A stretch of 5,143 bases of DNA, from positions 1 through 5,143 of the forward strand of contig CALJAE010000061.1 in NCBI GenBank assembly GCA_938028175.1. The letters are read 5' to 3'. Each line of letters begins with the position of its first letter. Within the stretch, counting starts at the first letter, position 1. The notes under the pieces are model-generated. The model was given only the letters and a program-made list of their open reading frames with translations, had not been told where the DNA came from and did no database searches. The stretch comes from an uncultured Acidimicrobiales bacterium. Lineage in GTDB: Bacteria; Actinomycetota; Acidimicrobiia; Acidimicrobiales; SZUA-35. The position numbers and the translations under genes were made by a program. Below, piece by piece: positions 1 through 5,143 of the stretch.

Positions 1-149
1 CTAAGGCTCAGTGCCACGTGGTGTTCGGCGATCCAATACTCTCAACAAATCACGATGACCCTCGACAGCTAGCTAAGGAAGCTCAGACTTCGATTGAGCG
101 CTTGGCTCAAAGCCTGGCAGTCATAACTTCACAGGAATTAAGCCCTTAA
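1..149 (+). CDS. C-terminal fragment, possible PlsC-type acyltransferase
   Basis: This is the 3' end of a gene that begins before the window. The reading frame starts at base 3 and gives 48 residues before TAA at 147-149. It is the only one of the six frames with no stop across 1-146. The fragment begins KAQCHVVFGDPI and then has a charged helix-like stretch (DDPRQLAKEAQTSIERLAQSL). A hydrophobic strand ending in 'V-x-F-G-(D/E)-P-I', followed by an acidic spacer and a final amphipathic helix, is the usual ending of 1-acyl-sn-glycerol-3-phosphate acyltransferases (PlsC/LPLAT family). Those enzymes acylate lysophosphatidate at the membrane. The catalytic HX4D motif would lie outside the window, so the family call rests on the tail pattern alone. 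The stop codon touches the stop of the convergent lipoprotein gene with no base between them. An open frame of 48 codons could also arise by chance about one time in ten. Confidence 0.45.
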   Translation, partial: KAQCHVVFGDPILSTNHDDPRQLAKEAQTSIERLAQSLAVITSQELSP

Positions 150-890
150 TTATTGAGCAGGTACAGTTTGTTCTGTTGCGGCTTGAGCAACAGCAGCTGA
201 ATTAGCAGCAGGAACTTCGACGGGTGTCTGTGTTGAAGGTTCGGCTGAAGGTTGGGCTGCAGGCTGGCTTTCCGGCTGAGCCACACCTTGTGCTGGTGTA
301 TCGCTTTGCTCAGCGTCTTCGGCTTGAGATTCTTCGTCTTCAGCATCATCTTCAGTGAATTGAGGAATAGCCGCTATCTCTGGCACAGGTTGAAGAAGTT
401 CTGGATCTTCTAAGTCTTGACAGTTAAGAACGTCATCTCGGTTTCCACAGGTAAGACCGAACTGTTCATATTCTGAGCCAAGTACTGAGACATCAAACAG
501 CTCATCACACGATTCACCTTCGCCAGCTTCACACTCGGTCCATAAAAGATCGAGTGCTTCATCATCGCCAAAGCCAAATGGTTCAGAATCAACAAATGCT
601 AACTCAGTTGCCTCTTCAGTTCTGTTTCGCAGCTCAACTAAAGCTTCTGCCGAGTCCTCACACCGAGCTATAAATCTTTCCAGCTCATCTTGATCAATCA
701 CAGTGATTGGTTCGAAGCTGGCGTCACTATAAGTTCCTGCAGCACAACTTGCGATATCGAAGTCAAGACCATCGGCTACCAATACATCTGAGATATCTGA
801 TTGCGAAAGTGCTTGTTCCTCTTCTCCTCCACAGGCAGCAGCCACAACAACAATTGAGAACGCCAAAACGATCAGCCGGTAAAACTTCAT
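150..890 (-). CDS. Predicted secreted lipoprotein with actinobacterial Cys motif and acidic/PAQS-rich tail
   Basis: This gene encodes 246 residues of unknown function. The N-terminus has a short basic region (K2, R5), a hydrophobic core (residues 6-19) and C20 in an A-A-A-C lipobox-like context, followed by GGEEE. This fits a lipoprotein signal peptide with lipidation at C20 and anchoring on the outer face of the cytoplasmic membrane. The mature part is acidic and has six further cysteines (49, 77, 120, 128, 148, 157), an even number compatible with disulfides. Residues 108-151 hold a distinctive motif: D-L-L-W-x-x-C-E-A-G-x-G-x-x-C-D-E-L-F, then G-S-E-Y-E-x-F-G-x-T-C-G-N-R. From memory, similar motifs recur in secreted and membrane proteins of Actinobacteria, where their role is unclear. 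From about residue 178 the chain is low complexity: first Asp/Glu-rich, then Pro/Ala/Gln/Ser/Thr-rich to the end, like a flexible cell-wall-spanning tail. A weak GATAGG lies 5 bases before the ATG. It is divergent from aconitase and probably unrelated to it functionally. Confidence 0.85.
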   Translation of the reverse strand: MKFYRLIVLAFSIVVVAAACGGEEEQALSQSDISDVLVADGLDFDIASCAAGTYSDASFEPITVIDQDELERFIARCEDSAEALVELRNRTEEATELAFVDSEPFGFGDDEALDLLWTECEAGEGESCDELFDVSVLGSEYEQFGLTCGNRDDVLNCQDLEDPELLQPVPEIAAIPQFTEDDAEDEESQAEDAEQSDTPAQGVAQPESQPAAQPSAEPSTQTPVEVPAANSAAVAQAATEQTVPAQ

Positions 891-1011
891 GTAGGCCTAT
901 CGGACTATTCGGCCGTAAATAAAGGTTCATAGCTTAGGAGTACAGCTGCGTGCTAGTCTCACAGCTGGTAGCAACCACCCCAATAGATTTACTTGATATA
1001 AGAGGAAAACA
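891..1011. promoter_or_regulatory. Divergent intergenic region with paired CAGCTG boxes
   Basis: These 121 bases separate the lipoprotein start (minus strand) from the aconitase start (plus strand), so promoters for both must lie here or very near. On the plus strand, TGC-TAGTCT at 951-959 resembles an extended -10 element (TGN plus TANNNT), with no convincing -35 box 16-18 bases upstream. It would put aconitase transcription start near 966 and give a leader of about 45 bases. Identical 7-mers ACAGCTG lie at 942-948 and 961-967, 19 bases apart, flanking that candidate -10. CAGCTG is itself palindromic, so the pair could be an operator for a dimeric regulator. I see no clear minus-strand promoter. 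These are weak pattern matches and no regulator can be named. Confidence 0.35.
1001..1006 (+). promoter_or_regulatory. Ribosome binding site of aconitase gene
   Basis: AGAGGA lies 5 bases before the ATG at 1012. It is a good Shine-Dalgarno match at slightly short normal spacing and supports that ATG as the start. Confidence 0.75.
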
Positions 1012-3288
1012 ATGAAAGTTGGTCCAGAAACACCGATCGAGCTCATCAAGAGCACATACGCTAAGTTCGATCAGGCAACCGAATCCCTAAGATCAGCGCT
1101 GGGTCGACCTTTGACTGTCTCAGAAAAGATACTGGCAGCACATTTAGATGACGCTTCAACCACACCTGTCCGAGGCGAATCTTATGTTGACTTCCGCCCT
1201 GACCGCGTGGCGATGCAAGACGCTACCGCACAGATGGCCTGGCTACAGTTTGAAACAGCAGGGCTAAAAGAAGTCGCTGTCCCAACCACAACACACTGTG
1301 ATCATTTGATCTTGGCTAAGCACGAAGCCAAACGAGATCTACTATCGGCAATCGATACCAACGAAGAAGTATACGAATTTTTACGAACGGCTTCTGAGCG
1401 CTATGGTGCAGGTTTCTGGAAGCCTGGTTCTGGAATTATCCACCAGGTTGTTCTTGAGAACTATGCGTTCCCTGGTGGAATGATGATCGGCACCGACTCA
1501 CACACACCTAACGCAGGTGGACTTGGCATGATTGCCGTTGGTGTCGGCGGCGCAGACGCAGTCGACGTGATGACAGGTTTCCCTTGGAACGTTCGTTGGC
1601 CAAAACTAATTGGTGTAAAACTAACCGGAACTTTGTCTGGCTGGTCTTCACCAAAAGATGTAATTCTTAAGGTTGCCGAGATCCTGACCGTCAAAGGCGG
1701 CACGGGTGCGATTGTTGAATACTTCGGTTCTGGCGCTGAGTCTTTGAGCGCTACCGGTAAGGGAACAATCTGTAATATGGGCGCAGAAATTGGTGCCACA
1801 ACCAGCATCTTTGCGTACGACGAGTCAATGGCACGTTATCTAAAGGCAACTGGCCGCAGCGAAGCAGCAGATGAGGCTAACAAAGTGGCCCATCACCTAC
1901 GCAGTGATGACGAGGTTCTAGCTAACCCTGGCGAATACTATGATCAGCTGATCGAAATCAACTTAGATGAACTCGCACCATATATTAACGGGCCACACTC
2001 TCCAGACCTTGCTCGCCAGGTGAGCGAACTTGGAGCAGAAGCAAAAGAGAAAGGTTGGCCATCAGAAATTAGTGCCGCCCTAATCGGTAGCTGCACTAAC
2101 TCCTCTTATGAGGACATTACACGTGCAGCATCAATTGCTCGACAGGCATACGCTGCCGGGCTAAAGACTAAGACAGAACTGTTGATTACCCCAGGGTCTG
2201 AACAAATCAGGGCAACCATCGAGCGAGACGGGCTACTACAAGACTTTGAGAATATCGGAGCCAAAGTGTTAGCCAATGCTTGTGGTCCATGTATTGGGCA
2301 ATGGGACCGATCTGAATCGCGTGAGCCAGGCGAAACAAATGTGATCGTCACCTCTTATAACCGTAACTTCCCAAAGAGAAACGATGGTGATGCCGCAACA
2401 CTTGCTTTTGTCACGTCTCCTGAGACAGTAGTTGCACTCGCTCTAGCCGGAACAGTTGACTTTGACCCTTCGACCCAGCCACTGGTCACAGACTCAGGCG
2501 AAGAAATCTCGCTTAACGAACCACTTGGCATCGAGCTTCCAGACAAAGGCTTTGACGAAGGTGAAAGCGGTTTCGCTGCCCCACCCGAAGATGGCAGTGG
2601 TGTTGAAGTAGTCGTTTCAGAGACCAGCGATCGTTTGCAACGCCTCACTCCTTTCCCGGCTTGGGACGGAAACGAGTTTGACGACCTGTTGCTGTTTGTG
2701 AAAGCTCACGGCAAGTGTACGACCGACCATATTTCTGCAGCCGGCCCATGGTTAAAGTACCGAGGCCATCTAGAGAATATTTCCGGCAACCTGTACCTGG
2801 GAGCGATAAACGCATTCATGCAGGACAACGCCGGGCACGGCAAGAACCAACTAACCGGTGAGGTTCAAACGTTACCTGACATTGCTAAGGCATATCACGA
2901 AGCCGGCCATAACTGGGTAGTAATCGCTGACGAGAACCTCGGTGAGGGTTCTTCTCGTGAGCACGCAGCCATGGAACCAAGGTTCAGGGGCTGCTCGATG
3001 ATTATTGCGAGATCGTTTGCTCGAATTCATGAGACAAACTTGAAGAAGCAAGGAATCGTTCCTCTTACATTTGATAACCCTGCTGACTATGACCTGATTG
3101 GTGAAAACGACCGATTTGGCACAAAGGACCTCGCCGAGCTAGCTCCCGGAAAACAGGTAACAGTTGTTGTTACCAATCCTGAGGGCGAAAAGACCGAGAT
3201 TAAGTGCAATCACACCATGTCGCCAGAGCAAATTGAATGGTTTAAGGCTGGATCAGCACTGTCCATCATTCGTCAAAATCTGAGCTAG
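1012..3288 (+). CDS. acn: Aconitate hydratase, mitochondrial-type
   Basis: This cytoplasmic TCA-cycle enzyme isomerises citrate to isocitrate through cis-aconitate on a [4Fe-4S] cluster. The 758-residue length and motif wording fit the mitochondrial-type aconitase subfamily (about 750-780 aa). The AcnA/IRP type (about 900 aa) and AcnB do not fit. The substrate region has HCDHLI (95-100), GSGIIHQVVLENYAFPGG (139-156) and TDSHTPNAGG (161-170). The cluster cysteines are C361 in IGSCTNSS, and C424 and C427 in ANACGPCIGQW; they correspond to C358, C421 and C424 of pig heart aconitase. SYNRNFPKRNDG lies at 448-459. The swivelling domain has TTDHISAAGPW (570-580), YRGHLENIS (583-591, with the arginine matching pig R580) and GEGSSREH (644-651, containing the catalytic serine). 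No key residue appears lost. AGAGGA precedes the ATG. The gene ends TAG-TGA, a tandem stop. The carboxyltransferase start follows after 39 bp with no obvious terminator, so the two are probably cotranscribed. Citrate synthase lies further downstream. Confidence 0.97.
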   Translation: MKVGPETPIELIKSTYAKFDQATESLRSALGRPLTVSEKILAAHLDDASTTPVRGESYVDFRPDRVAMQDATAQMAWLQFETAGLKEVAVPTTTHCDHLILAKHEAKRDLLSAIDTNEEVYEFLRTASERYGAGFWKPGSGIIHQVVLENYAFPGGMMIGTDSHTPNAGGLGMIAVGVGGADAVDVMTGFPWNVRWPKLIGVKLTGTLSGWSSPKDVILKVAEILTVKGGTGAIVEYFGSGAESLSATGKGTICNMGAEIGATTSIFAYDESMARYLKATGRSEAADEANKVAHHLRSDDEVLANPGEYYDQLIEINLDELAPYINGPHSPDLARQVSELGAEAKEKGWPSEISAALIGSCTNSSYEDITRAASIARQAYAAGLKTKTELLITPGSEQIRATIERDGLLQDFENIGAKVLANACGPCIGQWDRSESREPGETNVIVTSYNRNFPKRNDGDAATLAFVTSPETVVALALAGTVDFDPSTQPLVTDSGEEISLNEPLGIELPDKGFDEGESGFAAPPEDGSGVEVVVSETSDRLQRLTPFPAWDGNEFDDLLLFVKAHGKCTTDHISAAGPWLKYRGHLENISGNLYLGAINAFMQDNAGHGKNQLTGEVQTLPDIAKAYHEAGHNWVVIADENLGEGSSREHAAMEPRFRGCSMIIARSFARIHETNLKKQGIVPLTFDNPADYDLIGENDRFGTKDLAELAPGKQVTVVVTNPEGEKTEIKCNHTMSPEQIEWFKAGSALSIIRQNLS

Positions 3289-3321
3289 TGACTCAAAGCC
3301 ACTAAGCCTTAGCTAGACTCA
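3283..3321. repeat. Short imperfect direct repeat spanning the aconitase stop
   Basis: AGCTAGTGACTCA (3283-3295), which contains the aconitase stop codon, recurs as AGCTAGACTCA (3311-3321) with the TG missing. Eleven bases match across a 2-base gap, and the copies start 28 bases apart. It may be a relic of a small duplication in the spacer or chance. Between the copies is the near-palindrome CTAAGCCTTAG (3303-3313), whose loop is too small for a useful hairpin. Confidence 0.35.
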
Positions 3322-3327
3322 TCTGCG

Positions 3328-4662
3328 GTGCCAATTACACTTAGATCTAAATCTACACAGTGCTTAAGCACGGAAATATATGAATTCGACGGCCGTTCCG
3401 CTGTTCTTGTAAAGAGCAGCGAAAAAGGTTCTCGCCTGTCCGTGGAAGACGGCCTAGCCTTTGCCGATGCCGTACGTTCAGCTCGCCAAAAGCGAATCCC
3501 ATTTATGGCGGTGTTCTCAACTTCTGGTGCTGATCCTGCAGATGGGGCCGACGCCGCTTTTGGCTGGGCTCGAGCTGCACGTGAACTATCTCTAACTAGT
3601 GGCGTTATCCCAATCCTCATCGGCGTCGATGGCCCCTTAGTTTCGAGTGTTTCATTAATGCTTGGACTGAGTGACTTTAATGTCTTCACAACTGACTCAG
3701 TAGCGTTTGTTAGTGGACCCCATACCATCGAGACCTACACCGGCACCCAGGTAGAGGTTGATGAAATCGGAGCTGGAAATCTTCATAGCTCAACCACCGG
3801 TGTCGCCAGCGTGCTCGTCGACGATGGCGAAGAAATCTTCGACACATTCCGAGAGTTCTTATCTTTTTTCCCAAACCATGTTGACGAACTACCTCCCACC
3901 CTCGAGTCGTCTGACATCATTGAACGCGAGACTCCTGAGGCAGGAGAACTCATTCCTGAATCGGCAACCGGATCTTATGACGTTCGAGAAGTTATTGCTT
4001 CTCTAGCCGATGACGGCGACTTCTTTGAAGTCAAAGAACAATGGGCAAGCAATCTGGTTACAGGCTTTGCTCGCTTTGGCGAAACCCCAGTTGGCATTGT
4101 GGCTAACCAGACCCAGGCACTTGCCGGTTCGATTGATATCCCTGCAAGCCAAAAGGGCGCACGCTTTGTTGCCCTGTGCGATGCATTCAACATCCCACTC
4201 CTCACCATGGTAGATACCTCTGGGTTCTTACCTGGAAAAGATTTGGAGTGGCGAGGCATGATTCGCCACGGTGCACAGATGGCGTTTGCCTATGCTCGAG
4301 CCACAGTTCCACGAATCGGACTGATCCTCCGCAAGTCTTATGGTGGCGCTTACATCGTTATGGACTCAAGATACATGGGCAACGATGTGATGTATGCCTG
4401 GCCCAGCGCCGAGGTAGCCGTTATGGGCGCAAAGGGCGCAGTAGGGATTTTGCACCGTAAGTCGAGCCCTGAGGAACAAGAAGAACTTGTTAAAGAGTAT
4501 GAAGACAAGTATTTGACGCCATATCCGGCGGCCGAGCGGGGCTCTATTACTGAAGTTATTAGCCCGTCTGAAACTCGCACTAAGATCATCAATAGTCTTT
4601 GGCTATTGCAGTCAAAGAAAGAGAAGCTTCGGCCGAGAAAGCACGACAACTCCCCTCTTTAG
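3328..4662 (+). CDS. Short acyl-CoA carboxyltransferase (PCC/ACC beta-like) with altered N-lobe
   Basis: This 444-residue protein belongs to the carboxyltransferase family (PccB/AccD type). Family members use carboxybiotin to carboxylate propionyl-CoA or acetyl-CoA, with a separate biotin-carboxylase/BCCP subunit that is not encoded here. Usual length is about 510-540 aa; this one lacks roughly the first 70-80 residues. The C-lobe is well conserved: NLVTGFARFG (242-251), GIVANQ (256-261), SGFLPGKDLEWRG (298-310), RKSYGGAYIVM (335-345), AWPSAEVAVMGAKGAV (357-372), and the ending RKHDNSPL, like family KKHGNIPL. G340-A341 match the C-lobe oxyanion hole. I343 occupies the position that is Asp in S. 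coelicolor PccB (D422) and Ile in its AccB, a published substrate-selectivity site. The N-lobe is recognisable (SGVIP at 91-95, SDF at 115-117, SGPHTIETYTG at 129-139) but degraded. GPCAGGA-like is GPLVSSV (102-108), and the GGARIQEG and GGSLGE loops are absent. The start is GTG, the first possible start after the in-frame TAG at 3310-3312; no Shine-Dalgarno is evident. It is either a divergent carboxylase subunit or a non-catalytic or repurposed paralogue. Confidence 0.88.
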   Translation: MPITLRSKSTQCLSTEIYEFDGRSAVLVKSSEKGSRLSVEDGLAFADAVRSARQKRIPFMAVFSTSGADPADGADAAFGWARAARELSLTSGVIPILIGVDGPLVSSVSLMLGLSDFNVFTTDSVAFVSGPHTIETYTGTQVEVDEIGAGNLHSSTTGVASVLVDDGEEIFDTFREFLSFFPNHVDELPPTLESSDIIERETPEAGELIPESATGSYDVREVIASLADDGDFFEVKEQWASNLVTGFARFGETPVGIVANQTQALAGSIDIPASQKGARFVALCDAFNIPLLTMVDTSGFLPGKDLEWRGMIRHGAQMAFAYARATVPRIGLILRKSYGGAYIVMDSRYMGNDVMYAWPSAEVAVMGAKGAVGILHRKSSPEEQEELVKEYEDKYLTPYPAAERGSITEVISPSETRTKIINSLWLLQSKKEKLRPRKHDNSPL

Positions 4663-4697
4663 AAATAAAGTGGCCTATTGGCTACGTTATTTCATTT
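4663..4697 (+). terminator. Probable intrinsic terminator after the carboxyltransferase gene
   Basis: An inverted repeat starts immediately after the TAG stop. The 5' arm is 4663-4675, the loop TATT is 4676-4679 and the 3' arm is 4680-4692. Pairing is 13 positions with one A/G mismatch and one G-T wobble. The core GTGGCC/GGCTAC is followed by GTTATTTCATTT on the plus strand. The A-rich 5' arm mirrors the T-rich 3' arm, as in a rho-independent terminator. It would end the aconitase-carboxyltransferase transcript and implies a separate promoter for citrate synthase. The core stem is short, so partial read-through is possible. Confidence 0.6.
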
Positions 4698-4702
4698 AAC
4701 AT
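4697..4702 (+). promoter_or_regulatory. Weak candidate -10 element for citrate synthase
   Basis: TAACAT matches the TANNNT pattern and lies 29 bases before the citrate synthase ATG, giving a leader of about 20-25 bases. No -35 box at proper spacing is apparent, because the upstream bases are taken by the hairpin. It is proposed only because the preceding terminator seems to require a promoter in this short gap. Confidence 0.2.
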
Positions 4703-4718
4703 AACCAACCGAATCAAT

Positions 4719-4723
4719 AAGGA
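4719..4723 (+). promoter_or_regulatory. Ribosome binding site of citrate synthase gene
   Basis: AAGGA is placed 8 bases before the ATG at 4732, a standard Shine-Dalgarno with ideal spacing. It fixes the start of the citrate synthase frame. Confidence 0.75.
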
Positions 4724-4731
4724 TCCCACAA

Positions 4732-5143
4732 ATGGCAGAAACAGTAACAATTACCGACAATAGGACTGGAGAGTCGGTAGAGGTCCCAATCACTAACGGT
4801 GGGGTTGATGCAACTGAGTGGAAAAAGTTGATGCCCGGGACCTGGTTCCTCGACCCAAGTTTTTCTACAACTGCCTCAACTGAATCAAAGATCACCGAGC
4901 TTGATGGTGGCAACGGGATCCTCCGTTACCGGGGCTATCCAATCGAGCAACTAGCAGAGAACTCGACCTTTCTCGAAGTCGCATACCTCCTACTAAACGG
5001 CGATCTACCAAACTCTGGCCAGCTAGACACTTGGACACATGATGTAACTCATCACACGTTTATCCATGAGAACATGCGCAAGCGTTTTTATGAGGGCTTT
5101 CACTACGACGCTCACCCAATGGGCATGTTGGTCTCAGCAATTG
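4732..5143 (+). CDS. gltA: Citrate synthase, type II (GltA-like), N-terminal part
   Basis: This gene starts at ATG 4732 and runs off the window; 137 residues are visible of an expected total of about 430. It condenses oxaloacetate with acetyl-CoA to form citrate, the entry step of the TCA cycle and the source of substrate for the aconitase upstream. The first 57 residues form the small N-terminal domain typical of hexameric type II enzymes, with the family-like ESKITELDGG before GILRYRGYPIEQLAE (62-76). EVAYLLLNGDLP (82-93), HTFIHENM (108-115) and FHYDAHPMGML (123-133) follow. The N-terminal domain argues against a short 2-methylcitrate synthase (PrpC), which normally lacks it. The catalytic His/His/Asp residues lie beyond the window and cannot be checked. 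The gene is 69 bp after the carboxyltransferase, with a probable terminator between them and a good AAGGA site, so it likely has its own promoter. Confidence 0.95.
   Translation, partial: MAETVTITDNRTGESVEVPITNGGVDATEWKKLMPGTWFLDPSFSTTASTESKITELDGGNGILRYRGYPIEQLAENSTFLEVAYLLLNGDLPNSGQLDTWTHDVTHHTFIHENMRKRFYEGFHYDAHPMGMLVSAI

Noticed and set aside
1..15. CTAAGGCTCAGTGCC resembles the reverse complement of 3298-3312 (13 of 15 bases)
   Set aside because: It is a single short match over 3 kb apart, with one copy in a probable coding region. There is no supporting flanking similarity and no third copy, so chance is the simplest explanation.
707..922. 71-codon plus-strand frame over the lipoprotein 5' end
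   Set aside because: It is antisense to a lipoprotein with a good signal peptide, and its product is Arg/Gln/Leu-rich without motifs.
1461..2648. Minus-strand open frames (1461-1808, 2106-2351, 2355-2648) inside aconitase
   Set aside because: All lie opposite conserved aconitase codons, have no ribosome binding site context and give low-complexity Pro/Ser-rich products.
3309..3728. 139-codon minus-strand open frame opposite the carboxyltransferase start
   Set aside because: It overlaps a clearly homologous plus-strand protein. Its product is Ser/Arg/Ala-rich without recognisable motifs, which is typical of an antisense shadow.
3328..4662. The carboxyltransferase as a decaying pseudogene
   Set aside because: The frame is intact over 444 codons, the C-lobe motifs and C-terminal ending are fully preserved, and no frameshift or internal stop is seen. 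The changed N-lobe is better explained as subfamily divergence.
4692..4913. 73-codon minus-strand frame opposite the citrate synthase start
   Set aside because: It overlaps the well-supported N-terminus of citrate synthase and its ribosome binding site.
1012..5143. A 2-methylcitrate (propionate) cluster instead of TCA genes
   Set aside because: The citrate synthase has the full type II N-terminal domain, which PrpC normally lacks. The aconitase is mitochondrial-type and not AcnD. No PrpB or PrpD is present in the window.

Overview
The window looks like bacterial chromosome from an actinobacterium. A marine or freshwater Acidimicrobiia-like lineage is my best guess. That rests on two things: the lipoprotein at 150-890 carries a cysteine-bearing motif that I associate with actinobacterial secreted proteins, and an actinobacterial-style acyl-CoA carboxylase beta subunit relative is present. 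Base composition is roughly balanced, so this is not a classic high-GC actinomycete. The taxonomic call is an inference. No mobile element, tRNA, rRNA or CRISPR array is visible, and no stretch longer than about 120 bases lacks a gene.

Layout: (1) 1-149, plus strand, the last 48 codons of a truncated gene whose tail resembles the C-terminus of a PlsC-type acyltransferase. Its TAA stop directly abuts the stop of the next, convergent gene. (2) 150-890, minus strand, a 246-residue predicted lipoprotein with a Cys-motif core and an acidic, then Pro/Ala/Gln/Ser-rich, tail. (3) 891-1011, a divergent intergenic region with two CAGCTG boxes. (4) 1012-3288, plus, a complete mitochondrial-type aconitase with all three Fe-S cysteines. 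(5) 3328-4662, plus, a complete but short (444 aa) carboxyltransferase of the propionyl/acetyl-CoA carboxylase beta family. Its C-lobe is well preserved and its N-lobe active-site motifs are eroded. (6) 4663-4697, a hairpin with a T-rich flank, probably a terminator. (7) 4732 to the window end, plus, the first 137 residues of a type II (GltA-like) citrate synthase.

Functionally, aconitase and citrate synthase catalyse adjacent TCA-cycle steps: citrate synthase makes citrate and aconitase isomerises it. An acyl-CoA carboxyltransferase homologue sits between them, 39 bp after aconitase. It could link acyl-CoA carboxylation (malonyl-CoA or methylmalonyl-CoA formation, the latter feeding succinyl-CoA) to the cycle. 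However, the Gly-Gly pair of its N-lobe oxyanion hole is replaced by Ser-Ser, and the Gly-rich GGARIQEG-like loop is missing. Ordinary biotin-dependent carboxylation is therefore doubtful. This protein in this context is the most interesting item in the window. The rest is largely ordinary housekeeping content plus one uncharacterised lipoprotein.
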